Assembly: GCA_949775045.1 (NCBI GenBank)
Contig: OX459100.1
Span: forward strand, 11,905,947 to 11,969,946
Length of the DNA stretch: 64,000 nt
Reading direction: 5' to 3'
DNA from: Metridium senile
Lineage: Eukaryota; Cnidaria; Anthozoa; Actiniaria; Metridiidae
Position 1 is the stretch's first letter, and each line of letters opens with the position of its first letter. A program made the translations under genes and the position numbers. Below are positions 11,096-22,860 of the stretch, piece after piece. The notes beneath the pieces were generated by a model, which saw nothing but the letters and a program-made list of their open reading frames with translations, did no database searches and was not told the origin of the DNA.

Positions 11096-12860
11096 TGAAT
11101 AACTTCCACCGTTTATCAAGCAGAATTAAAACAATGTTAAATTGTCAGATTTTTTTATAACAAAAAACAAAATGTGAAAATACTGCAACATTTGATACCT
11201 CTTGTTATTCTTTTAATCTTGAGATCTTTCCCAAGTCATTAAACGTTAACTCTGGTTTCTGTTTTAAGTATATATAAACCCTATATAAATTTGTTAAGGC
11301 TATTTCAATGTTAATTTAGCTATCGTCAAAAGCTTTCAGGTCACTTAACCCGAGGGCTTTAACCCTTCATAATGGAAAGTGTAACAACTGAATGGTTTAT
11401 AGTCAATGGTACTTACGATCCAGTAATAAAACCATTACATCAGTTTGTTATACGTATTTGTTTATGCATGTTGAATAAAAGAAATTTGCAACTCAGTTGA
11501 TGATGATGATAAAATGCGCTTTTAGAATTAGTCATATGTATCACAGATACGGACCGCTACAGATGTCATGCGCACTTTGCAGTCTAAACCTATATGTTAA
11601 AGTATTAACAACCAATAAAGTAGCATTGTACTGACGAGGCCCTGTCACACTGCCAAGGTCAATTCCATATACAGGAATTCGTCCATTATACAGTTTCCTG
11701 AAGTTTCTAAGATTTCAATTTGCAGTTTTGTTTCCCAACATTGCCAAAAAAAGACAAATGTCTTATTCTGCAATATTTTGTTGAAGTTCAGTTAGTTGGG
11801 CTTTAATTCTAACACTTGTACTGTTATGCTACCCCCACAACTGACTTGGGCTCTGGAGTTGCGGAGGCATTCTTTTGCTCCCTAAACTGCTTATATTGCG
11901 GATTGAGAAAATTGAAGTATACGCAACATGGGTTACTACTTCATGTAGGCAGTTCCATAATGTTTATTCGAATATATGACAGCAAAGGTATTGTGAAATG
12001 TACAATATTTGAATAATCATTATGCTACTGCCTACACGAAATAGTTACCCTCGTAAACGACTTGTTATCTGATGCTGATAATCAGATAGAAACTCCCTCA
12101 TTTCTGGCAATAGATACTCCTTTCCTCTTTCCTGTACTTTTCGTCCCAACTTGCAGGTGCTTCTACAAACACTGTTACTTTTAGTGGGGCAATGGAAGTT
12201 TCAATCAAAGTTACCATTGTAGTCCATCCTCTTTTGAAAACCTATCGGAAGTATTAGATCATTTTAACGAGATTTATGGTCTGGAAAGATTCAATGAACA
12301 TTGTTCAAGTTTCCGATTCTCCCTCAGGGTCAGTTGTGAGGAAGGTCAATGCAAATGCTAAATTAAAGGTCTTAATTGATTTTATTGCTTTATCTCAACT
12401 ACCAGGAACCCTGCATCTACCTATTACAATATACCTTTTCACGTTTCTCGTCAATTTACCTCAGCCACGACAGGGTGTATATATTGTTTAGAGTTTGAAT
12501 TTAGTCGGTACGTGGCGGGAATTTTTAAGTTTTTGATATTAAAGGTGTATATTCCCAGGGTAAAATAGTACCGCGAGTTGCAGTCAAATTCTAGAGAATA
12601 TGTTACACGCTTTCGAGGCTGAGGTTGATCGATGACAACCTTGAAATAGCCGATAGCAAACGATTTGGAACCATCATCATTTATGATAGCTACCTGCAGA
12701 TATTCTAACCTAACATAAATCCAATGATTTTCATAGCGCTAAATTAAATTAGTGCTCAAAGTTCAGGGTCAGTCACGTATAATCTGAAGAGTTTTAGACC
12801 GCTGTCTTGAGGATTACAGAGAACAGAAAATAACAGGAGTCTCCATCCTATCTTCCTTTT
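11096..12860. other. Gene-poor stretch
   Basis: No exon with paired splice sites, RNA gene or clear repeat was recognised. Confidence 0.45.
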
Positions 12861-12867
12861 TGCAACA

Positions 12868-13203
12868 ATGCGGCAGACAATGGCGGAGTCGGGCTTTTTA
12901 GCTAACGAATTCAAGATTGTTGGCCTTGGCCATTCAAAATCTCCAGGAGCACTGTACAAGTTTCTGAATGCTGTGTTGTTACTTATAGCGGAAATCCTCA
13001 TTTAAAAAGGTTGACGGAAGGCATTCAACACTAAATCTCTGTGCTTTTCCGACGAGGTGTTGAATGAACTGTCTGTCGAGGACAAGACTTTGAATTCGTC
13101 TAAGTCCACGTACTCGATCCTTAAGGACAAGTTAGAGATTAATAGGTTTATAATGCTCCAGGCTATGGCCTTAACAGTGGTCCGTAAGCCTTTTACGGAT
13201 TGA
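12868..13203 (+). pseudogene. Coding-like fragment pair, unrecognised
   Basis: Two adjacent plus-strand open frames have protein-like composition. The first starts at ATG 12868 (or 12880, encoding MAESGFLANEFKIVGLGHSK) and stops at 13003-13005. The second, in another frame, is open from 13015 to TGA 13201-13203 (62 codons, containing SLCFSDEVLNELSVEDKT and ILKDKLEINRFIMLQAMA). A single frameshift would nearly join them. No splice sites fit and no domain is recognised, so a decayed gene, a retrocopy or chance are all possible. Confidence 0.2.
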
Positions 13204-13749
13204 GTGCAATGTACATTTTCATTGTACAATATTTGTACAAAATTAGGTATTTCCCACGTCTTGGTGGGAAATAATTATAAATGTATTAAACGAGCCTAGC
13301 TACACGTGCAATTACGAAGCTCATTTGCTTGTAAATTGTTACTGGTCTTAAAGGACTTACAAAGGTTGCCTGAAGCAAGTATGACTGCGACGCAAAGAAC
13401 GAGCATTGCCGTGACTGTAGCCCATGTCATTCTTGGTCTTCGTCCAAACACAACAAACTCGATATCAAGGGTCCAATAAACATTTGAAATGCTACAAAGT
13501 TCTATAAAGTGAATAAATATTTCAACTAGTAGTCGAACTCATGCGAGTAGTCATTTCCGATCAGTTTTTTATTTTAAAAAGAACTTTCAATGTCATATGA
13601 CTCCCATTTGTACTAGTTTTAAATGATCTGACATGTGATTGGGTTTGGGTATTATAAATCAGTTGTATCAGTCCTGGTTGTATATCCTACACATATAACA
13701 CCTTCCTGTGGAATATATAATCTAGTAAAACCAACCAGTAAAAACTTAG

Positions 13750-13922
13750 TCTTAGGGGGGGAGGGGGAGTTGAGGGGTGGTTGGAAGATTTTGAAAAATA
13801 ATCATGCAAAGAGAATGTGACAAAAACATTTAACAATCTAGAAAACAAATATCATGCACCGCTGTTTGACAGAAAAAAATACCTCCCCCCTCCCCCCTCA
13901 AAGTAAAATGGTCCGCCCCTTA
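13750..13922. mobile_element. Partial copy of fold-back family B
   Basis: A G-rich block (TTAGGGGGGGAGGGGG) and a downstream C-rich block ending CAAAGTAAAATGGTCCGCCC match the structure and right end of the element at 52088-52347. Confidence 0.5.
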
Positions 13923-15126
13923 AGAATTTGTTAGTTTTTCCGGCTCTGGTTACTTATTCCTCATAATAGTGCGCTTAGCTCTGTAAATATTCGTTTGTAA
14001 TCCATAAAGAATCGACCGGGATCTGAACCTGTGCGCAAAACTGATCGATCGATGGGAAATCATTAGCACAAAAGCATTTCCTGCATGGCTCCAAAAATGT
14101 GGGTTCACTTGTCCCAGCATTCATAATATAGAAATTAGAAATGCTTATTAAGAGGTTTTTTCTCTTTTTGTTTGTTACAAAGAATTTAACTACAATTAAA
14201 CTGAGAAAAAAACAACCCGTATGGTATTTCAATTTGTTAGTTTCCATAGTTTCCAAGTATTTTATGCTTAATTTTAGCTAATATTGTTTTTTTTTATTCA
14301 GGACATAATGTAAAAAAATATACATATATTTTGCATCGTAGAGTTATTATTACCATATTAAATGGTTTTATTTATTCATATTTTGTAGTAAACTATTAAT
14401 ATATTTATATGCTATCAGTGCATGATGTACGTTTTATAATAGATCATGATACAATTTCCATTTCCCACTAGTCATACCACTAACAAAAGAACTCTCCATG
14501 AAACCATTTATTTCACCCGTTTGCCCTGCAAACGAATGTTATTACTTTATTGCTTCAAAAATGTCGTATTTAGAAATTGGCTGAAGATTAATACAAGAAG
14601 ATTGCTCTCTAGTTTTAAAGGTACTAACATTTAGGATTATGTGATGTAAAGTTGCAGAATTAAGTTTGAGTTGTTGTAAAGGGACCATGGGCAGTGCCCT
14701 TGAGCAATGCCGCTCCTGGCATCATCCGGCGGACTACAGCACCGCTGCAGAGTCCAGCTGAGCGTGGGCCGACGACGTAGGACAACGTCGGAGGGCGTAA
14801 CCGCAGAAAAATAACAATTGAAATAATCGGTGAAAATACGGTCGGTAACATTGTCAACGAAAACCTCTAAACAACATGCTTAACAAGTCACGAATTCAAA
14901 AAGCAACAAAAATAAACACTCAAACATAACCAGATAAACAGATAAAAATAGACCTCCCAAAATAGAAGAAAACCAAGTCCAACGTAACAGATATTGTTTT
15001 GTGAATTTTTAACTAAATTGTTAACAAAGTCACGAAGTATGATATTCTGGCTCAAGTAGATATTACCTGTTGAATAAATATCAATGGCTTGTTGAAGGTA
15101 TCACGTATTGTGGATTTCAGTTTTAA
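13923..15126. other. Gene-poor stretch
   Basis: A GC-richer island at about 14680-14800 (CCGACGACGTAGGACAACGT) stands out from AT-rich surroundings, but no exon or RNA gene is supported. Confidence 0.4.
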
Positions 15127-15354
15127 ACGGATGGCAACTACATCCCACAAAGTGTGCTTACCAACGAAGGACATTATCTAGACGGTATCTATCCAAGAAA
15201 TGTTTTCCAATTGAATGGAGGTTTTGTGTTCTTGAACATTTTGCAAAGAGGCAAAGAACCTGTTGTCGATGTTAAAGATAAGGTCAAAGTATCGCCTAAC
15301 GAAGAGGTCAAGCCACACGTGATATTAAGTGTAGTTACAAATGATTTTTTGTGA
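15127..15354 (+). pseudogene. Coding-like fragment, unrecognised
   Basis: A 75-codon frame is open after a TAA at 15124-15126 and ends at TGA 15352-15354 (segments DGNYIPQSVLTNEGHYLDG and FQLNGGFVFLNILQRG). Composition looks like real protein. There is no start Met in a good context. The pyrimidine-poor AG at 15120 would put the TAA in frame, so no intact gene model works. Possibly the end of a decayed gene or a transposon-derived fragment. Confidence 0.25.
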
Positions 15355-15962
15355 GTTTTGTTGAAAGATAACAGAAGACGGGTTGTTCAGTAAGACTGTT
15401 TAGATCTCAGACTATCGAGTTGGTCGATATTGTAAGGGTTAAATTGAGAATTTCATATAAAGGGTTCGGAATTAATAGTTTGATTGATTGACAAGTTATG
15501 TTAATTATCTTGAATGTCTACATCAAAGGTTCCGACATAAACACCCTGCGAGCAGCATTTCCTCAACAAACATGAAATGGCCGATTTAGGTTACTGATGC
15601 ATGCAAGGTGTTTTTTATGAAAACACTAGTCAAATCTCTATTCCCGTGCAGTTCTTACTTGTCCCAACCACATCCTGCTCAAAGAATTTTGTATTTTTTT
15701 CGGTTGGGATGAAAAGCCCAGCATCTCTCACGCCCCCTGGGGGACGTGATTTCACTTCTGACACAACAACAAAGCAGAAGTGAAGGATGTGCTGTTTTGA
15801 CTGGCAATCTAAGATCAAGGAAACGAAGATAATAACACATATCTAGTGAGAGCATTGAGAGTTGATATAGCAATAACTTTTCCCTTTTTAATGTGTGAGG
15901 TCTTCGATAGATGCCATCATCTATGTCACTTTAAATGGCATCTATTGTTTCCCTCCAGTCCA

Positions 15963-16066
15963 CCAATCACAGCTCGGATTTCCCCATTGGCTAAGCTGTA
16001 AAGCTGCCAATCTTCCGGTCATCCGTCCATCCATTCGTCCAATGAGAGGCGCTCTTTTATCTTCCA
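15963..16066. promoter_or_regulatory. CCAAT-box cluster upstream of the PSKH1-type gene
   Basis: CCAAT occurs at 15963, 16039 and about 16062 on the plus strand, and as ATTGG at 15986. That is four boxes in about 105 bp, 175-280 bp upstream of the start codon. Clustered CCAAT boxes are typical NF-Y sites of TATA-less animal promoters. The transcription start itself cannot be placed from sequence. Confidence 0.5.
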
Positions 16067-16240
16067 ATTATTTTACAAACATTTGGCAGCATTCGACATT
16101 CGGTCTATTGACATACGATAGAAAGCATTTGTAACAGTGAGGTGCGCATAGAGGTTCTCATGAACCTCACATTTTGAACCCGATCATGGCGATTTGTAGT
16201 CGAAACTATTCCCCTTTGGTGAGGCACTGATACTATGACG

Positions 16241-19200
16241 ATGGGTTGCGGTAGTAGTAAGAAAATAGTTAACGAGTCACCTTCAGATCTTAAAGTAAAA
16301 ACAACTTTGCTGCCCGAAGGTAATTCATCACGTGAAGTTTACTCGAGTGGAAACAAGAATAATGGAAAACGAAAAATCATAGAAGGGAAAGTCAAAGGCG
16401 CTAAGTTTAGAGCTAGATTTGATAGTAGAGTCACAGAGAAATATGCCATTAAAGCACTTATTGGAAAAGGATCGTTTAGTAAGGTGGTACGAGTAGAAGA
16501 CAGAGTAACTAAACAACCATACGCGATCAAGATGATCGAGATCCAAGAACTAGAAGGCAAGGATGTGTTTCAGTCTGAATTAGCTGTGTTAAGGAAAGTT
16601 CAACATTCCTACATTGTACGCCTCTTTGAGGTCTTTGAATGTAAAGACAAGGTGTATTTGGTAATGGAACTCGCTACAGGCGGCGAACTCTTCGACCGTA
16701 TTGTTAGTCGAGGGCATTTCACCGAGTGGGACGCTACACACGTTCTGTACATGGTACTTGAAGGAGTTCGATATCTACACTCATTAGGAATAACACATCG
16801 CGATTTAAAGCCCGAAAATTTGGTCTACTACCATCCAGGCAATGAGTCGAAGATTATGATCACTGATTTTGGTTTGTCTAACTTGAAGAAAAGCTCGGAC
16901 GATAGTACCATGGAGACGACTTGTGGTACACCGGAGTACATCGCTCCTGAAATCCTCATGAGTAAACCTTATACAAACTCGGTAGACATGTGGTCCATTG
17001 GAGTAATATCGTACATACTACTAAGTGGAGCGATGCCGTTTTCGGACGACAATAGAACACGATTATACCGTGCTATTCTGATGGCAAAGTATAACTACTC
17101 ATGCGAGGTATGTAATGAATAGACTAGTGTTTTTTTTTGTATGTGTTATTGTATGACCTAAATATGTTATACATTAGGATTTACATGCAGCTCAACCTGT
17201 ATGTTAATTTCAATGTCAAACGCGATTTTTAATGGAATATCACTTAATTGTTATTATTTGGAGTCTTTTGTAAGTCTAGTGGTAACTGTGCCTGTGGTGC
17301 TTTTATAGAGTGAAGAGGCCGGAGGTCGCAGTTGCTAGTAGTTCATACGTAGAATATTCATTTGTTTATTCTAATGATCGACTTGGGTGCATTTCCGTGG
17401 CTCGAAGATTTCGTGTTCAATTGATCTATTTTGATTTCCCGATTAGATATGTACTAGTAAATCCTTCGAACCAAGAGAATGTAATAGAGTTGTTTTTGAT
17501 CTTCAAACTGTAATGAGTTCGATATCATATCGAGTTTTTTTGTTTGGCCTTGTTTTGAGTGGCGTCATTTGGCCAATGAAAGTTGGTGCGGTTGTTGGTG
17601 CCCTCGAAAAGGATCCTTTGTTAACAAGAATGTGCAACATAAGACCCAGCCAAAAGGTCTGGAAAGTTCGAACATACGTAATGAGTACCGTTCTCACCAC
17701 GCAAGCCATTTATCCCGCCTAAACCATTGAAAGTATTCCTCTTTTCTATTTTCACCTCAAGGACATCCAAAATAACTCCATTCAATGGGGTTATAGGGAG
17801 AAATTTCGTCACCACAATTTCAATACTTGGTGAAAATGATCCCCCACTTGTTATCGGGTTGTGTGTGTATATTTGATACAAACTTCCTGAAGAATCGGTC
17901 GCGCAATGTTATGGTTGGCTAAAGCCATATGGGATATATCTATACATTGTTTGTCTCCTAGCAATGTCAGCCTTCTCATGCATTTTTGAAAACTTACGCA
18001 AGCGTACCGTGCTCGCTTGTCTATATCAATTAGTGTGTCGTAATGCGTATTGTTTGGGTGCATGTAGTTAGGCTTACAAGTAATAGTCAACCAAGTTCCC
18101 TCTAGTGCCTTGCTGTGAGGTCGAGAAACAAGCACCATTTACAAAAGACAATCACTGTGTTACATCGAAAAGTTACAGAGTTCGATCTGTTGGACCAATA
18201 CTCACGACTTTATAAATAAATACCCGGCCGGTTATATTTTGATCTTTGCTATTGTCTTTAGTATTGTACAACGTCAGGACCGCAAGACATATCGCGCGTT
18301 TCCTGTTGTACAACAAGATGGTAATCCAATAAACATAAACTGCATACTTGTTGCATATTTGTGGTTCGAAGTAAACAAACAGGGAATAGATCTTGTGAGT
18401 TCCTGTGTTATTGTAATTCGCAAGAACTAGGACATCCAGTTTCACACCGTCGTGAAAAACTAACTAGTTGACATGGGATAAGATTATGTTTGATAAAAAC
18501 GTTATAGATGGAGAAAAAAAAGTGAGAATAACTTATTTGGAGTTTTAGGCCTAGGTCCTTATCTGGGACATCCCAGGTCCTCTTTTGGCATAGGTTCAAT
18601 TGAGGCAGATAATATTTGGCTTCTTAAACTAAAGCATGCCATCACATAGGGACTTCTATTTTACATATATAATACCGCATTATTGAATTTCAAGTGTATT
18701 TCAGCAAAAGATTGAATTTGCAACATTACAATGTTAGTTATGGAAGAATTATTTTTTGCTTTTTAATTACATACATTTTATTTGGATTCTCATGTTTTTA
18801 GTACTGTGTGTGTTGTTATAGGAATTATACTTTAATTAAATTTTAGCTGTAGCCACTGTCAAATAGTCATTTATGAAACATCATTTTTTGGGGTCACTAT
18901 TATAGCATGTCATAACAGGTAGACAACATGTTTAATATATTGTGATATTAGAATTAGTTTGATATATTTGTTTAGATAACTATCCTATTGTGTAAATTAC
19001 ACATTCATGTACACATTTAAAGGTGTGAATTGAAGATCTGTTGGTATTATTTGTGTTTGCAGTTGTTACTCTTTGTAGAATACTGACATAGGGCCATGTA
19101 ATTGAGGTACATGGAGATAAGCATACCAACATTGACATATTGAATGAATGTAAAATATCTTTCAACATTGGAATTACTCTTGAAAACCTTCAGACTGTTC

Positions 19201-22200
19201 GATGTCAACTCTCCTCAATCAGAGCAAGAAATTCTCAGTGAAAAGAATGATTAAACTAATCTGTTTTCTTAGTATGTCCATTTAATACCAAGTAGGTTTC
19301 AATTTCATGTAGGTAAACAAACATTCTAGTTGACTCCAAATGATCATTAGCGCTCTGTTTCAATTAGTTATCATTTTTTACATTCCTGTAAGATAACTCT
19401 CAGTGTGCAATAATAGATCTGACCTTTTTATCCTGTTCATTAATGTATGGCCAAGTTCAAGCTTGTTACAAAAAAAAGGCACAGTAACTGAAATGATATT
19501 GTTGTTATATAAAAAACTCAAAACAATAGTTAAATTAATTGAGAATATAACACCCACAAAGATTTTTCAACTTCATTACAGACAAATGCCAAGATGCTCT
19601 AGTATTGGAGTTAAAGATGTATTGACAGTTCCTTATGTGAAGAACAGTTATACTTATCTATTATGTGGAGTATTTTTTTTAAAGTAACTGAGGATGCATT
19701 GATTCAGCCAGTTATTTGAGCAACCACTTCTCATTTGTTTTTCCAGTAACTGTGGATGCATGAATTTACTCAGTTGTTTGAATAACTATTACCTAAGAAA
19801 TAGATAGAATTCCTTCCATTACTGATTAACCATTACTCAAGTTTTTTTGGCAATGCATTTAGTTAATTGATATCATTTAAAATGGGTTGCCAAAATATAC
19901 TAACAAGGTTGTGTTTCAAAGCCGTTTCACAATATATTAATGTTATTGGAGATGCCAATGTAAAGGTCAAAATGGATGGTAAATAGCATGTTTATACAAT
20001 GTTACTCTCGGCATTTCCTACTGACGACGGTACATATCAATAAGGTGTTTTCTTAGAAATATTATCTTTCAAAGGCTTAGGGAGAAGATAATTAAGTGTA
20101 TTTTTACTAAATTAATGTTCTTGGATTCTCGTTTGTATTCATTTTTCAGTTTTGTATATGTTGTAATTTTGGTGAATTAAATGATATACAAGTTGTCCTA
20201 TTGTTTTCATTTTGAAGCTGCTTACCAGTATAGCTAAAAAACATTTGGTAGCCATTTTTTTCTTTTTTTAGTAGTATTTGCTTTTACTTCTATTTGCTAT
20301 TACTCCAATTCATCAATTTTAATGAAACTCAAATATTTGTAGGTTGTATAATTGTTATAAATTGTATGATTTAGACTCATCTCAAACAAATTACACATAT
20401 ATGTTACCATAGATCTACAAGCATTAGCTTTATCAAATCAATCAGTCAATGTCTTTACTTGCACTTAAATATTAGAATACCTATTAAATATAATCACAAT
20501 AACATAGTGCCAGGGAGGTGAATGAACTAAAGTTTTCTAAGCCATCTTCCCCACTAATTAGCTAAACATTAAATTAAACTTATCGGCAATGATAAGTTTG
20601 GGCTTAGGTGCTTCGATGCCACCTTCGATGTCCCTGGCAACAAGGTGCCCCACTAATTAAGCTTAACATTAAATAAAATACTAATAGATTTAATTTAATT
20701 AAAATTTAATATACTTAATTATTTAGTACCTAGCTGTGGGCCTGCACTGGCATAAGAGGTCATGTGACCTTAATGGCCTTTTAATCCTGCCAGCTGCATG
20801 TCTGAAATAAACTTTGGAAATAATTGTTCTTAATTATAGTGTATTTGTTTTTATCTGGTTTAAAAATCATTTTATCTAGATTGGGTGGTTCCAGAAAATA
20901 ACCATACCCTAGGACAGGTGGCATCGATCAATATTTCTGATCTAATGCCCAGATCTCTTAAAATAAATAAATTCAATGTTGATGTTAAATAAAGATAGGA
21001 GTGGTGCAGCACCTGAAATCAGTTAGGGGGAGGAGTTCACTCAATAAAAAAGGTCTGAAAGTTGACACAACATAGGACAACAAGAGGGGAGGGTGCACCC
21101 CTCCCTGGATCTGCCCCTGAATTAATGTTGGTTTGGGATTAGAAACTGAAATTATTGTTAAATTTCTGTGGAATTTCAGGGACTTGTCAAATGGGTATGG
21201 GAAGTCCCATGGAAATGAGAATTATTGTACAAATAGATACTTATTCATGGTTTCTATCTTATTTCAGCCATGGAACGATGTCTCAAACTTAGCTAAGGAT
21301 TTCATTAACAAGTTACTTCTACTTGAGCCTGAGAAACGGATGACAGCAGAAGAAGGACTGAAGCATCCATGGATTACCTCATTAAAAGCTTCTTCCACTT
21401 TCAAGAATTTGCATGGCTCCTTTTGTTCAAATTGGCTCAAGTCATCAACATCAAGACTTAATAGTGCAAAGTCAAATCGCTCAAAACGTTCAAGTAAATC
21501 TTCAAGATCGGGAAAATCAGTGCTTTCAAAACACAGATCATCTGCCCCTTCTAAGATTTCTGATTGTTCAGAAAGGCATTCTACTACTTCAACAGCTGGT
21601 GCAACAGCTGCAAAAGGTCTCCCAGACTCCAGCAAACTTAAGTCTTCTCATCTTAAGTTAACACGCCAACTTGTGGAGAAACTGCAGTCTGTTGCTAAGG
21701 AAGAAAGTGGGGATTCTCCTGCTACAATCAAAAGCAATGCAAGTAGTTCACGAACTAGCACTATAGCAATTCAGCATAATGCTAATGCATCCCATAAAAG
21801 TAAAGAAATTGGAACACACCATCTAATTCCAATTCCTTCATCATCACATGTAATATCAAGTCAAGTTGCACAAAGAAATTTTATGGGTGGTGATTCTCCA
21901 ATGACGGATATCCAAACATATCCATGCTTGCCTCAATTAGCTAGCTCCAATTCTAATTGCAGCAACAACAACAATAACAATGTTAATGAAGGCACAGTTC
22001 AATTCCCAAGTTTACAAACCTCAAAGTTAAGTAAATTAGCAGAAAGAGATGAAGAAATGGACAATCAATTGAATTCAGATCATTCAACATTTTTCACATC
22101 AACATTTGACCCATCAAGAGAAATAACCCAAAGAAATAACTTTTTTGATGAAAGCCCGATGAAAGATGCATCTGTTCCAATGTTACTTAAGCCTTTTGCA

Positions 22201-22341
22201 ATGGAAATTGATTGTTGTTCAAATGATGGGACCATAAGTTCTAATTCCTCAGTAATTTCAACAAGCCCTGCAAGAACTTCAAGATTCAGACCAAGGACGT
22301 CACCAAATGCTAAAAGGAATAAAGTATCTAGTAGTTTCTGA
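16241..22341 (+). CDS. PSKH1: PSKH1-type serine/threonine protein kinase (two coding exons)
   Basis: Exons are 16241-17107 and 21268-22341 (donor GAG|GTATGT, acceptor TTATTTCAG|CCA, phase 0), giving 646 aa. The start at 16241 is preferred over the in-frame ATG at 16235 because it yields MGCGSSK, the acylation signal (Gly2 myristate, Cys3 palmitate) that anchors PSKH1 to Golgi and other membranes. Kinase landmarks: Gly loop GKGSFSKV (75-82), Lys97 after AI, HRDLKPEN (186-193), DFG (209-211), CGTPEYIAPE (228-237), and HPW at about 322. The RARFDSRVTEKY lead-in and the Ser/Arg tail just after the domain (STSRLNSAKS, SKRSSKSSRS) also match PSKH1 as recalled. It belongs to the CaMK group, probably acting in Golgi or splicing-speckle regulation. 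The tail is about 220 residues longer than the human protein as I recall it, and Ser/Asn-rich with a short Asn run. All key residues are intact. Confidence 0.95.
17108..21267 (+). other. Intron 1 of the PSKH1-type gene
   Basis: This 4160 bp phase-0 intron splits the kinase domain just before subdomain X-XI (YSCE | PWNDVSN). It contains a small fold-back (20508-20640), a duplicated CCCCACTAATTA segment, and a remnant ending CCCTGGATCTGCCCCTGA at 21120 that resembles the ends of the element at 50389. Several short open frames inside it are not supported as exons. Confidence 0.85.
20508..20640. mobile_element. Small fold-back element in the PSKH1 intron
   Basis: The ends TGCCAGGGAGGTG and CCACCTTCGATGTCCCTGGCA form an imperfect inverted repeat around about 110 bp. 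Directly downstream, a segment (CCCCACTAATTA ... AACATTAAAT) repeats part of the interior, so local duplication has also occurred. Confidence 0.4.
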
Positions 22342-22854
22342 TGATGGTGAGAACGTAGCAATTAGTTTTAATATAGTCAGGATGGCAAGCAGATTATTTT
22401 TTCATGGAAGAATATCTGTCTGCTTTCTTATAATTAACATGTATTTACATGTTAAAATGTGAAATATCTATGTATTCTTAATATCAATTTGTATATATAT
22501 ATATATATTCTTGTCTAACACATATTTACCCAAAAACATGGTCAAGTAGGTATTTTATATGTATTTACTATATACTCTGTTATAAAAGCTCGGTGAGTTC
22601 TCTTAAAAACATATTCTTTATATATGTATCTCTACAGATAATAGATAGGGAAGAAGCTGGCTTAATTCCTAAAAAATAAGTCTGAATCAGACTTGACAAT
22701 AGTTTTTAAAGCATTGGAAAAGCTCTTTAGGTGCCTTCACCAAATTATTTACAGTAATATATATGTGTGCACCATGTCAATTTAAACGTGTTTGGAACTT
22801 GTTTCAATATTTTAGTAATATAAAATTATCGGAAATATATAGATGTGCAATAAT

Positions 22855-22860
22855 AATAAA
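22855..22860 (+). promoter_or_regulatory. AATAAA polyadenylation signal candidate (PSKH1 gene)
   Basis: The first canonical hexamer after the stop codon, 514 bp downstream. Further hexamers occur at about 23171 and 23197, so the real 3' end may be later. Confidence 0.35.

Noticed and set aside
16235..16240. Upstream in-frame ATG of the PSKH1 gene
   Set aside because: Starting there would put two residues before MGCG and abolish N-myristoylation, which is conserved in this family.
17513..17722. 69-codon open frame in the PSKH1 intron, with a Met start and hydrophobic N-terminus
   Set aside because: No splice link or domain; sits inside an intron with a partly repetitive look.
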